A stretch of 64,000 nucleotides of DNA from Quercus robur. Lineage: Eukaryota > Streptophyta > Magnoliopsida > Fagales > Fagaceae. The stretch spans positions 1,624,976 to 1,688,975 of the forward strand of contig NC_065543.1 in the NCBI RefSeq assembly GCF_932294415.1, in the 5' to 3' direction. Within the stretch, counting starts at the first letter, position 1; the number at the start of each line of letters is the position of its first letter. Shown here one piece after another: positions 13,336 through 24,837 of the stretch. Under the pieces are notes generated by a model that did not search any database, was not told the DNA's origin, and saw nothing but the letters and a program-made list of their open reading frames with translations. Made by a program: the position numbers and the translations under genes.

Positions 13336-13818
13336 TATATATATATTCTTTAGTTTTTTTTTTCTTTTTTGTTTTTTTATTATTAATATTCTATTTCTTC
13401 TTCTTCTTTTTTTAACTTCTAATAATTGCATTTATTGGTTTATTGGAAAAGCTTATAGGTGATGATTGCTCCAATCACATAAAGTTTTCAACTTGGTTTT
13501 CCAATTAATTGACCTTTTGTCCTTAAATAAGAAACTTGTTTCAAATAGCATAACTTACAAATTATTGAAGAAAATTACTATAAAAATATTTTTTTAATTG
13601 AAAAAATGCTTACAGAAAATTAAAATTTATTTTACATATGCCTTTTAAATTTTATAAAAATTATTTTGTAAGTAAAATATCTTCCTTTAAAATGTTATTA
13701 ATTAAAAAGGACCCCACACACCCTTAGGGATTACAAATTATTAATTAAAAAGAAGTTGCTATAAATAATTAAAAAAATACATATAAAAATATTAGTGTTA
13801 TGTTTTGCACACTACTTA

Positions 13819-14123
13819 TGTTAGGATCATAAATTGTATTGTATTTCTGATGCAAGCTTGAAATTAGTTACTAGCAGTTAGTGCAGATATCTACCAAATG
13901 TAGGTGGTTATGGCAGTTGGTTATTAGATAGAGTAGGATTGATTGAGGAAAGTATAAAAAAGGGGCATTACTATTATATTGAGGGGCAATAAGAATGAAC
14001 TCATTTCAGTTTCTCTCTATCTCTCTAATTCTCTATAACTTCTCTCTTTCTCTTTCCTTTCTTGGAGGCCCAGCTGACCTCAAATCCAGCTATACAATCA
14101 AACCATAAATTTCAATCCTAACA
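13819..14123 (+). mobile_element. Solo LTR, copia-like, with ACTTA target duplication
   Basis: The 305 bp element begins TGTTAGGATC and ends AATCCTAACA, the inverted TG...CA ends of an LTR. It is flanked by an exact 5 bp direct repeat, ACTTA, at 13814-13818 and 14124-14128. Inside are a TATA-like AGTATAAAAAAGG near 13950 and a pyrimidine-rich CTCTCT tract, as in a U3-R-U5 read on the plus strand. No internal domain or second LTR is present, so unequal recombination between two LTRs is the simplest history. Confidence 0.92.
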
Positions 14124-15097
14124 ACTTATAGGATATAGAATTTTATGTTTTTATGTCACATATTACAATTATGTTTGAGTTTAGATTGTTGGTTAAATTG
14201 TTGTGTAGAAACAAAACTATTGTAAGTTAATTAAGTTTGATTTGTATTAAAGTCATGTCAAGAAACAATTTTACTTGAACAAAACTTTTGTTCAAGCAAA
14301 ATTCTATCAAAATGTTCACGAGACCATCGCGCTTAACACTCATTTGAATGAAAAATTGCATGAACAATATTATGCCTTGTTATGTTATCTGTTTAACCTA
14401 GTTTTCCATAAAATCCCATAGGATTTGTGGTCACTATAGTCGTAGGCAAGCATAGTGTTTGCTATGATTATAATAGAGACTCTAGTTGTATAAAGAAATC
14501 GTCTGTTGTTGAAACTATTTTTTCTAGCGAATTTCTACTAACTTATTTGATCCCTTGGAGTGTCTTTTCCAATAAAGAGATTATTCATTGGTTTTTCACT
14601 TCATTACCAAATATGTGTGTTGCTTTTATTGCTTTTAGATTTGGTAAACAATTACTAGGGTTGAGATTTAGCTTACCTCAAATACTTTTTTAACTAAACA
14701 TGTCATTTTGTTTTAAATATACAATGACAGGTAGTGAGTTTTAATTTTCATTTTTTATTTAGTTAGTGGATGATGTGATAATTTCTCATTAAAACAAAAA
14801 TATATTCCAGTTAAAAAAATAATGGAAGTAAGCCAAACCCTATAAATATAATACAAACTAAAATATATGCCTATTTTCTAAGAACCAAACAGGAGATTCA
14901 AAGGACTCTAATTACTTCTAACATTTTATTAAAAACTAATAAAAAAGGACTTTATTTAGTTGCACAGTGCAATTTACAAATTTTAACTAAGTTTATAAAT
15001 ATAATACAAACTAAAATATATTCTCATTTTCTAAGAACCAAACAGGACATGAAGTTTTCCATTCATTCTTCTTATTAGTATCAAATGTGGGACTTTA

Positions 15098-15136
<39 letters not shown>

Positions 15137-15809
15137 GTGTGTGAAAGTTTTGTTTAATAAGTTTGATAAATATTTCCATACAATCCCATAAAAAAAGTAT
15201 TATATTCTTTTTTATTTATTGTTGTACTAAATTATACTCTTTTTTTCGCAAGAATTACTTTTAAATCTATATTTTTAGAGATATTATTCGGCCGCCATTG
15301 TCGTATAGCAAAAATGGGCAATGGTGGGGTATCCCACAGTGGCAGGCACGAAGACAAAGCGAAAGGGAACAAAAGCACAATTAACAGAGGACATGACATG
15401 GAATCCAATAAATAATCTATCTTCACCGACCATTGTCAAAATAATAGTTTGTGTTGTGAATTTCGTGATTGAACAATTCATTCTTGTTTGTACAATTAAT
15501 CATGAAGAAAAATAACCCTTTTGTAGGGTTGATTAGAAGAACTAAGGTATAATTGGAACGACAACTTCTATCCACACTGGTTAAAATGGCAAGGTGAGAA
15601 TGGTAGGGGGAAGTGTGACCTTGTGTTTGTGACACTAAAACGTATATTTATAACCTCTCTCCTTTTGTTCCAAATCTAGATTCTTTTTATTATGAGAATT
15701 GAGTAAGACCACTTAATTATAATACTTGAGTAATTTCTTTTAATAATATTATGCATATATTCATCCATATTTTGTATATTGTTATACCAAATAGATTGAA
15801 CTTGAGACA

Positions 15810-15850
<41 letters not shown>

Positions 15851-16139
15851 TTAAGTCAACCCAATTTTAAGTCTCAACAACTGATCTACCCGTATTAGCT
15901 GCTAAACATATTTAAGTATAGATAACTTTATGTAACGGACAAGGTTCACTTTGTGAAATGTGATTTCCTTCTTAAAATACATATTTTTGAAGGGTTTTAC
16001 TAATGTAAGACATTAGCAAATCATTTTAGAAATTTTTTATGAGAAAATGAAAAAATGATGACTAAATTTTTTTTTTGACAACTTTTCAATTTCTTATAAA
16101 AAGTTTTCTAAAATAGATGATTAATGTATACTTTAACCG
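14124..16139. other. AT-rich intergenic DNA with microsatellites
   Basis: No gene is supported. (TA)n runs lie at about 15100-15130 and 15813-15845. A diverged direct repeat is annotated separately. The short GC-richer patch at about 15285-15640 has open frames but no family I recognise. Confidence 0.6.
14838..15048. repeat. Direct repeat pair of about 57 bp
   Basis: 14838-14895 and 14991-15048 share TATAAATATAATACAAACTA followed by a TTTTCTAAGAACCAAACAGG stretch, with only a few differences. They are 153 bp apart, start to start. Confidence 0.8.
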
Positions 16140-16285
16140 ATTCATTACTAAAAATTAAAAACTAAGATTTTATTTATGTATACATAATATTAATAAATAA
16201 TTAAATATAGCCGGACCCGTTATTGAAAATTAAAAACTAAGATTATATTTATGTATACATTATGTTAATAAATAATTAAATATAC
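16140..16285. repeat. Tandem duplication of about 70 bp beside the LTR element
   Basis: Two copies, about 16140-16210 and 16219-16285, both contain AAAATTAAAAACTAAGATT and AATAAATAATTAAATATA. The left LTR begins immediately after the second copy. Confidence 0.8.
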
Positions 16286-16286
16286 C

Positions 16287-17083
16287 TGTAAGGACACGAT
16301 TATTTCACGGCCCAAGAATGACGTTGGGCTCGCACATGAAAGATCCCTCACAATATGATTTGTAGAGAGTGGGCTTAAAAGGCTGGCTTTTGATCACGGG
16401 GCGATGATCCGGTCCTGATTTTAGAGGAATTCATGTAGAAAAAGGGGTTGGGTTTGAACATTTAAGCCCTACAACGTCGTATCCTGAGGGGTTGGACTCC
16501 TCGGACTTGGTCCGAGGAGCATTAAGGTCTTCCTCCGGTTACCCGGCGGGGGATTTTTTTTCTGTGGTGTGCATACATCGTTAAGGTGTTTTCACCCATG
16601 GAGTCTTTCTCCTGGAGGTGGGATGGGAGGCTCTCCTTTTTTGGCCTCCCCCCCCCCTCCCTTTTTTTTATTACTTTACCTTTTCTTTTATACTATCCCA
16701 CGTTCGCTGTCCTTCGTCCACGTGTAGGGTCAACCTTTCCAAGACTGATATTTGTCCCGTCAGTCTAATCCCAGAATCGTTGGGGGTGGTTGATAAAGCC
16801 GAAGAATCCGGTTCTGTTGGGTGCAGAGTCTTATCTGGGAAGGGTAGTAAGGGCAGCTTTCCCAAGATATTTTAGATCTTCTTTCAAATTTGTTCCTATA
16901 TCTTTTTTTTACCCCTTTTCTCAATGGAGCTTTGGGTTTGCCGAGAACTAAACTGTCCTTGGCTGCATCTCCGGGCCATTTTGGGCCTTATATTTTTGAG
17001 CTTGGGCCATAACCTTTTTCGGCTTGGGCCTTTGGACTCCCCATGAGCAAGTGGGCCTGGCCCATAAATTATTGGGCCCCACA
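16287..17083 (-). repeat. Left LTR (3' LTR in element orientation)
   Basis: This 797 bp copy starts TGTAAGGACACG and ends TTGGGCCCCACA. It contains a perfect 10 bp inverted repeat and a poly(C)/poly(T) tract near 16650. Confidence 0.92.
16497..16519. other. Perfect LTR hairpin
   Basis: CTCCTCGGAC, loop TTG, GTCCGAGGAG. The same hairpin is intact in the right LTR at 20221-20243. Its TCCGAGGA core also recurs in every unit of the internal tandem array. Confidence 0.9.
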
Positions 17084-17100
17084 ATAGCCCCTCAAAACCC
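17084..17100 (-). other. Polypurine-tract-like sequence
   Basis: Directly inside the left LTR the minus strand reads GGGTTTTGAGGGGCTAT, a purine-rich run ending at the LTR boundary, as expected for plus-strand priming. Confidence 0.6.
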
Positions 17101-18562
17101 TGTTGCCCGACTATTAGTTGGGGAGGAGGGTTTTGGTGACTTTGGGCCCACATCATGACTCGTTCAAATTCTGTACAGGAGACGTGCCAAGTCAAAGAGT
17201 TATCCCTTCGTTCGCGAGTACCCTGAAGTTTCAGCAATCAAAGCGCGTCTTCCCAAGGATCTTGAGATCCTACGGTTGTGGATGATGTGGGAAATTGAGC
17301 TAGAGCTGCCTTGTCTGCAGCGCGTCTTGGGAATCTGCTCAAGTTAAACTAAATGACCCCTCCTTACCCTTTATATAAGTGGGACAAGTGGTTGTTTTCC
17401 TGACACATAAACCCTTTCACTCTCTTTAGAATCGTAACCCTTTGTCCATACCCAGTTCCTTCTTCCGGTGTTACCTTCCCTTTGCGCCGTATGTTTGAGG
17501 CTTCGGTGGAGATGGAGGAACTTCACCCTCCACAGAGGCACCGGACCCTTCCAAGACGTAAAGTGGTGTGGTCTGGGCAAGGGAGGCACAGATTCAAGGT
17601 GTCTTCCCGCTTGGACATGGTGGGAACGGTACCCTCCCATCTTTTAGTCAAAATCCGAAGCAGGTTCTGGTCACGCTAGATTTTTGGTGTGTCAGAAGAA
17701 AGGTTCTCCGCCATCAGCGCCGTCTGCCTTGTCGCAGGCAAGTTTTGGTGTAGGCTCCTCAACTTCCGGCTCCCGGCACCTTCTCTTCGACGGTGTGGGT
17801 CTCAAGTTGGGCTCCCTGCACCTTTTCTTCAGCTGCGCTAGCCTGAAGTTGGGCGCTCTCTGCACCTTTTCTTCAATGGTGCAGGCCCCACGCCGGGTTC
17901 TTTTGCTGCCTGAGTTATGGGCATGTAAAAGTGTTGAGGAAGGACAAAGTCTTGAGCAGTAGCCAACCTCTCCTCTGGACTACCTCCTCGACCTTATCTT
18001 ATTCTCTTGTATCTTTCTTTTAGATTATGTACTTAGTTATAAGCTGATTCCAGCTTTTCATTGTACGCTGTACTATCTTATTGTTTTAATGAAAGGGAAA
18101 TTTATTTATTTGTTTTAAATATTTTTCTTTTTTGCAACACTACTTTGTGAATGGGTGTGCTCCATGTGTGTTTTTCTTCAATGATACTTAGAGCAGGAAA
18201 CCTCAAAACATAGTCTAACTAATTTTAATTTACCGACACTACCAGGCATAATAACGATAATTCACAGTAAGTTAGACTTAGGAAACTAACCGAGATAGCA
18301 GCCGAATATTTCGTAATAAGTGCGAGGAGATCGTCCGAGAACGTTAAATTCTAAATAATTCACCCGAGGGGGTAACCGAGCAACAAGGGACTATGATTGT
18401 GTTTCTGGTAACATACTGTCTTTTATAGCATCAATCCCTTTGGTATTGAGAATCCAAGGGCAGACTTGAGAGTCCATGCAGTTCAGGAATTAACACAATT
18501 GTTAATGGAGAGTTCTCCTCGGATAGATTCTAAGGTCTATGTAATGTAGTTTTTCTTTTAAG

Positions 18563-19745
18563 TAGTTGGTTTCCCCATAGGCTTTAGTCCGAGGACCATG
18601 CGAGGCCTTAGTTCTGTCCAAAACTTTTTTGAGTACTTGGTTTCCCCATAGGCTTGAGTCCGAGGACCATGCGAGGCCTTGGTTCTGTTCAAAACTTTTT
18701 TGAGTACTTGGTTTCCCCATAGGCTTGAGTCCGAGGACCATGCGAGACCTTGATTCTGTTCAAAACTTTTTTCAGTACTTGGTTTCCCCATAGGCTTGAG
18801 TCCGAGGACCATGCGAGGCCTTGGTTCTGTTCAAAACTTTTTTGAGTACTTGGTTTCCTCATAGGCTTGAGTCCGAGGACCATGCAAGGCCTTGGTTCTG
18901 TCCAAAACTTTCTTTTTTGAGTACTTGGTTTTCCCATAGGCTTGAGTCCGAGGACTATGCAAGGCCTTGGTTCTGTCCAAAACTTTCTTTTTTGAGTACT
19001 TGGTTTCCCCATAAGCTTGAGTCCGAGGACCATGCAAGGCCTTGGTTCTGTCCAACACTTTTTGAGTACTTGGTTTCCCCATAGGCTTGAGCCCGAGGAC
19101 CATGCAAGGCCTTGGTTCTGTCCAAAACTTTTTTGAGTACTTGGTTTCCCCATAGGCTTGAGTCCGAGGATCATACAAGGCCTTGGTTCTGTCCAAAACT
19201 TTCTTTTTTGAGTACTTGGTTTCCCCATAGGCTTGAGTCCGAGGACCATGCAAGGCCTTGGTTCTGTCCAACACTTTTTGAGTACTTGGTTTCCCCATAG
19301 GCTTGAGTCCGAGGACCATGCAAGGCCTTGGTTCTGTCCAAAACTTTTTGAGTACTTGGTTTCCCCATAGGCTTGAGTCCGAGGATCATGCAAGGCCTTG
19401 GTTCTGTTCAAAACTTGCGTTTTTTCTTTTGTGTACTTGGTTTCCCCATAGGCTTGAGTCCGAGGACCATGCAAGGCCTTGGTTCTGTCCAAAACTTGCG
19501 TTTTTTCTTTTGTGTACTTGGTTTCCCCATAGGCTTGAGTCCGAGGACCATGCAAGGCCTTGGTTCTGTCCAGAACTTGCGTTTTTTCTTTTGTGTACTT
19601 GGTTTCCCCATAGGCTTGAGTCCGAGGACCATGCAAGGCCTTAGTTCTGTCCAAAACTTGCGTTTTTTCTTTTGTGTACTTGGTTTTCCCATAGGCTTGA
19701 GTCCGAGGACTACGCAAGACCTTGGTTCTGTCCAAAACTTTTTTT
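18563..19745. repeat. Internal 16-copy tandem array, 70-80 bp unit
   Basis: About 16 units, each with TTGGTTTCCCCATAGGCTTG, AGTCCGAGGACCATGC and GGCCTTGGTTCTGTCC. The first twelve units are about 69-76 bp. The last four are 80 bp because of an added GCGTTTTTTCTTTTGTG spacer. Stop codons are rare in several frames on both strands, which produces long open frames that I do not regard as genes. Confidence 0.95.
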
Positions 19746-19990
19746 TTTTTTAGTACTTTTTTGTACTTATTCGCTTTTTTCGCAGGTCAACCCCTTGACC
19801 ATGGCGGGGAGAGTTGGCTTGAGGTCGGAAGCCCCTAGAGCTGCCCGGGCCGCTGGCGCTGCAGGACGTAGCCCCTAGCATAAGTTTATGTCGGAACAAC
19901 AATTGCACGTCACTGGAGATGGGGGAAAACCCGCGAATCTCTGCTTGCTAAAGAGTTGACTCAAACGCCACCTGTGCCAACGCGCAAGCC

Positions 19991-20010
19991 TCCCCACAGA
20001 CGGCGTCAAT
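19991..20010 (-). other. Primer-binding-site-like sequence
   Basis: Directly inside the right LTR the minus strand reads ATTGACGCCGTCTGTGGGGA. It resembles the TGGCGCCGTC...GGGGA tRNA-primer sites of plant gypsy-type elements. The exact tRNA cannot be named from this alone. Confidence 0.6.
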
Positions 20011-20805
20011 TGTAAGGACACGATTATTTCACGGCCCAAGAATGACGTTGGGCTCGCACATGAAAGATCCCTCACAATATGATTTGTAGAGAGTGGGCTT
20101 AAAAGGCTGGCTTTTGATCACAGGGCGATGATCCGGTCCTGATTTTAGAGGAATTCATGTAGAAAAAGGGGTTGGGTTTGAACATTTAAGCCCTACAGCG
20201 TCGTATTCTGAGGGGTTGGACTCCTCGGACTTGGTCCGAGGAGCATTAAGGTCTTCCCCCGATTACCCGGCGGGGGTTTTTTTTTCTGTGGTGTGCATAC
20301 ATCGTTAAGGTGTTTTCACCCATGGAGTCTTTCTCCTGGAAGTGGGATGGGAGGCTCTCCTTTTTTGGCCTCCCCCCCCCCCCCTTTTTTTTATTACTTT
20401 ACCTTTTCTTTTATACTATCCCACGTTTGCTGTCCTTCGTCCACATGTAGGGTCAACCTTTCCAAGACTAATATTTGTCCCGTCAGTCTAATCCCAGAAT
20501 CGTTGGGAGTGGTTGATAAAGCCGAAGAATCCGGCTCTGTTGGGTGCAGAGTCTTATCTGGGAAGGGTAGTAAGGGCAGCTTTCCCAAGATATTTTAGAT
20601 CTTCTTTCAAATTTGTTCCTATACCTTTTTTTACCCCTCTTCTCAATGGAGCTTTGGGTCTGCCGAGGACTAAACTGTCCTCGGCTGCATCTCCGGACCA
20701 TTTTGGGCCTTATATTTTTGAGCTTGGGCCATAACCTTTTTCGGCTTGGGCCTTTGGACTCCCCATGAGCAAGTGGGCCTGGTCCATAAATTATTGGGTC
20801 CCACA
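20011..20805 (-). repeat. Right LTR (5' LTR in element orientation)
   Basis: This 795 bp copy starts TGTAAGGACACG and ends TTGGGTCCCACA, collinear with the left LTR over its whole length. In minus orientation it is the promoter-side LTR. Confidence 0.92.
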
Positions 20806-23208
20806 ATAACCTTGTTATGCATTAAGAGGCATTAAGACTTAAGAGTGTTGTTTTTAGGGCAATAAGATGGTTTGATTTGTAGGGTATATGCCTGATATGG
20901 TTGGTACAGACATCCTCATTGAATTTTTTGCTTGAAAACTTATTACAAGAAGGAAGCATTATTATTTTATAACTAGAGCTATTACTTTTATTACGACAAG
21001 ATACATGCCAAAAAAAAAAAAAAAAAATCTCTTTCAACTTGTTTGTCCCAGAAAATTAATTACGTTAAGTAATCACAAAGTCAATAGGATTCACAACCAA
21101 CTAAATTGTCTCAAAAAAAAAAAAAAAAAAAAAAAAGGTTGTCCCAGAGGCTTTCATGGGGGCCATACAATAATGATACAACTTGAGAGGGACATAAGCC
21201 AAACAATCATCATCATTATTGACCTTAGATCAACCATTATACGTCTCCTATTGTGTTCACTGGATCTGCTTACGATAATGATGGAAAACAAAAAAAGAAA
21301 AAGAAAAAATTAATAGAAACTTTAAGGAGATTAGTTTAAGAAATATTTTTAAATGCTAGCTATGAAAAAATAAAAATAAAAATAAAATTTTTTTATGACT
21401 TTTTATATTTTCTTAAAAATTGTGTCAAAATTTCTTTAAAAAGTTCTTAATAATTGCTTTAAGGGTATTCATTAACAAAATCCAACAAAAAATACAACCA
21501 TAAAAAAAACTCTCATCCAATAGGGGAAAAAATAGAACATAAGAATTTTTCCAATATTAATTTCTATATATTTTTTTTCTAGAATTGATTTATCACCTTG
21601 TTATTATTATTATTATTATATGCAGTTGGTCAATGTTGTCGCCTCGTCCACAAATTACCTACAAAAAGTGAATGAAAGAAATTGTAGGACCATCAGAGAT
21701 GTACTACCAGGCCACTCTTTACTGCCTAAAGAGTATTTGATCACTTCATGCAAAAATTTCTATAAAAACTTTTTTTTTTACACAATTATTTTTCAGAAAT
21801 ACCCATATTAGATTCTATATTTTATTTCAATGAATATAATATTCATTGTTCTTCATTTAATTTTTACTATTTCAATAGAGGGGGAGAGAGAGAGAAAGAA
21901 AGAGAAGAAGCAAGATAAATGAATAAAACATTGATATGCAGATGAACAATAATCATGTATATTTACATGGTTATTATAGCTAGAACATAAATAGTTAAAC
22001 ATTATTGAGAAAGATTATTAAAGTAGAATGTACAAAATTTAGCCGTTAATCTATCATACATTAATTGATGCGAGTGCTCTTATCATTGACCAAATGATTT
22101 AGTAAATATTGGATTGGTAGGTGCTTGCAGGGAAAAGTGTGTATACCTTTCCTTGGGCCCCTTTTATGCTACTCAAGGGAGTGGAGTCCTCTGTCATTGA
22201 AGGTTGGACCTTGAATTTGAATTGCATCCAGTTTTGGAGGCTTATCCTGTAGCAATAACATGGATAAAGCTTCGGAAATCTCAATTGGGGGGTAGGTATA
22301 ATTAAATTTGTTTCCATTCAGGGATTTGGTGGACCTCAACATTTTCTTGCTGCCTTAGTTGAATTAAATATTAATTACCTTTTAATAATTTAAACTTTTA
22401 TATCGTGAACTAATTTCCTAAACCTGTAAATTCCCTTTCTACAGTCCGATTGGAACCTTGAAATCCATCCACCTTGTGCAAAATAGTGCATCAATCAAAT
22501 CCAAAGTTTATTTTATTTTTATTTTTTCATAAAGTTTCAATCTATGATATCAGCTTCTAATGATGTATTTTGTATTATTAGATCAAGACATTAATCGATT
22601 TTTGGTATAAGCGAAAATTGAACTTCAGATCACTAATTCAATCATTAAAAACTTTTTTAGTTGAGTTAACTGGAACCCATGTCAAATCCAAGTTTTTTAG
22701 TTAATGACAAAAATGCTTGAAACATTTTTTTTATTAATCATAGACCAACTAGAAAGACAAATCCGTCTTGGAAAAAAAATTACTGAGACTTCTTTCGATG
22801 TGAACAGAATAAAAAAAAAATTCAAAAAAAAAAGGCGTCAATTATGCAAAACCAATTATGAAATGGAATGGGGAGAAAATGATCTCCATGTGTGGCTTTT
22901 ACATGGAAATGTGTTGAGTTACGTAATGAATTTCTTCTATGACTTCAAATTATATCATGATCCTGCTGGTAGTTAAAACTTAAAATTCCAAATCGACATT
23001 TTTTTTGGGTCTTCTACAATTGGACAATTTGAAAGCTGGAGTATCATGCATGATTTTTAATAACATGCATGATGGATCTCTCGGATAGCTTTTGTAGCAT
23101 TTAGATCTTTGGTAAAATCTTCCCTATGGAATTTCAGAATTAGAGGTAGTCAATAATTAAGGTGAGGGGGTAATCTGGTAAATGAAAGTGGGAATAGGTG
23201 GCCCTGAG
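20806..23208. other. Intergenic, no gene seen
   Basis: AT-rich DNA with poly(A) runs at about 21009-21027 and 21114-21136 and a (TTA)n run near 21600. The open frames are short and low-complexity. Confidence 0.6.
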
Positions 23209-23390
23209 AGTCTGTTTGGGATCCGGTTATTTTGTTGAAATTGAAAATTTTTTGTTAAAAGTACTGTAGATAAAGGTAAAAGTTAGTTGAAATAGTACTA
23301 AAAAGTACAGTAGAGCCCATAAATAGTAGCAAAAATTAGCTAAATAGTAAAATAAACTAACTTTTTAATTGGTAGCCAAACACACATTAA
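23209..23390. mobile_element. Tourist-like MITE, diverged
   Basis: The left end AGTCTGTTTGGGATC and right end TAGCCAAACACACATT are imperfect inverted repeats. The interior (TTTGTTGAAATTGAAAAT, AGTACAGTAGAGCCC) matches the MITEs at 28901 and 50757. The target duplication is not clear. Confidence 0.65.
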
Positions 23391-23510
23391 GTTTGAAGTT
23401 TGAGTTGCCCGGTTTTCGCACAAAAATGGAGGACGGTGCTGCACTCAATGGTATTGGTAGTAAGCACTCCAAAACTGAAGTTAGTGAGAATTGAATATAT
23501 ATTCAATTAA

Positions 23511-23724
23511 GTGTATGTTTAGATAGCGTCTTGCGCGTCTAGTGTCCAGCGTTTTTTGGTGGGTTCCGTCAATGTTTACGGAACCTGCAATTACTTTTAT
23601 TTTTTATTTTTAGAAAAACAACTTTAAAACTGGGTCCCGCAGTATTATTCACACATTTAAAATTATTTTGTTATGATATTTTCAATTTTTAATTTTTAGT
23701 AATAAATAGTATCCAAACAAACCT
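23511..23724. mobile_element. Tourist-like MITE with TAA target duplication
   Basis: Left end GTGTATGTTTAGATAGC; right end reversed AGGTTTGTTTGGATACT. TAA flanks both sides (23508-23510 and 23725-23727). At 214 bp with no coding capacity it fits a PIF/Harbinger-derived element. Confidence 0.75.
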
Positions 23725-24678
23725 TAAAACTCAGTTTTTGGATTTAAATGGTAAAAGCGTACCTCTTAATGAATAAGACGGTATTTATACCCCTTGGGCA
23801 TGTGTCAGTCTTGGAGATCATCATGACCTAAGCAAACTTGGTGGTAGTAAGAGCATCTCCAACAGTCACTGTATCTCTATATTTAGCAAATAAAATGCTA
23901 CTGTTCACACTTCAACCGGTTCTCTAAACACACAGATTCTCCAATTTTTTTTTTTTTTTGAAGTTGCTACAATACTTCTCTTCATTTAGAGAACATGGTA
24001 ACAACTCCAAATCAATTTTTCTACTTAAAAAATTATCCCAACTACTATTATATCAATTCTTTCTCTCTCCTCCAGATTTTTTTTCTCTCTCTCATTCTCT
24101 CCGTTTCTCACATAATCCAAACACAAAACACAAAACAAAATCCAATTCTTAAAATAAAGTTGAATAAAAAACAAGCAAATATGGAAAAAAAAAAAAAAAA
24201 AAAAACGAAGAAGAAGAAGAAAGAAAAAGAAAGAACAAGTCGATCTGACCCAGCCTGGTGGTGGGGAGGACGACGAGCGGTGGTGGGGCGGAAGATGAGC
24301 GGCGGTGGCGGAGCGGAAGGCGCGGTAGAGCGAAGCCATCTAACTCATCTATTCTTTCTCTCTCTACCTCTTTCTCCGTGAGAAAGCTGGATAATGTGTT
24401 GGAATCAAGTAGAAAATGAAAAAAAAAAAAGAAAAGTTGAGAAAGAGAGTTGGAGAAAGAAAGACAGAGGGAGGTTCTGGAAAGTGGAAAGTAGAGAAAA
24501 CAAAAAGGGAGAGGATAGGGATATATGGATATACCTATGTGGTGGAGAAAAATCAAGAGAAAAAAAAAAGAAAAAGAAAAAGAAACGTATGGATGATAGA
24601 AAGAAAGAAAGGAAAAATAATTTAAAAAAAAAAAGAAATGACAATTTAAAAATTCTACCACAATATTTGCATAATAAA

Positions 24679-24802
24679 TTTTAAGTAACATATTGTTATT
24701 AACCAATATTGGTGAGTAAAAATATAATTTCAGCCGTGGGTTTTAAGTAACATATTGTTATTAACTAATATTGGTGAGTAAAAATATAATTTCAGTCGTG
24801 GG
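24679..24802. repeat. 62 bp exact-period tandem duplication
   Basis: Copies 24679-24740 and 24741-24802 start TTTTAAGTAACATATTG and end CGTGGG. By eye they differ at two positions. Confidence 0.92.
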
Positions 24803-24837
24803 TTCAAATTAAAACTAGTAACAATTTTTCATATAAG

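Larger units (their letters stand above)
16287..20805 (-). mobile_element. Non-autonomous LTR retrotransposon (LARD-like)
   Basis: Two near-identical LTRs (16287-17083 and 20011-20805) bound a 2.9 kb interior. The ends are TGTAAGGACA...CCCACA. The flanks ATACC (16282-16286) and ATAAC (20806-20810) look like a 5 bp target duplication with one mismatch. A primer-binding-site-like sequence beside the right LTR and a polypurine tract beside the left LTR, both on the minus strand, set the orientation. The interior has no gag, protease, reverse transcriptase or integrase, so the element would need proteins from a relative. The LTRs differ at about 20-25 sites by eye, mostly C/T or G/A changes of the methylated-cytosine type. 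The interior is GC-richer than its surroundings and carries a 16-copy tandem array. Confidence 0.9.

Noticed and set aside
14427..14693. 88-codon open frame (+)
   Set aside because: No recognisable domain, no splice or promoter context, and AT-rich composition like the surroundings.
15285..15640. GC-richer patch with overlapping open frames on both strands
   Set aside because: No family resemblance, no splice structure and no terminal repeats. Left as unassigned intergenic DNA.
18689..19735. Long open frames (up to about 350 codons) across the LTR-element array on the minus strand, with others on the plus strand
   Set aside because: They arise because the 70-80 bp unit lacks stops in several frames. 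Unit lengths are not multiples of three, so the encoded peptide changes frame from unit to unit. There is no family similarity.
18563..19745. CRISPR-like appearance of regularly repeated units
   Set aside because: The repeats are contiguous tandem units with no unique spacers, and they lie inside a plant LTR element.
22704..22976. 90-codon open frame (+) rich in lysine
   Set aside because: The central KKK run comes from poly(A)-rich sequence. Nothing resembles a known protein.
24149..24706. Phe/Leu-rich open frame (-) and Lys-rich frames (+)
   Set aside because: Low-complexity translation of poly(A)/GAAGAA tracts inside a Harbinger-like element.
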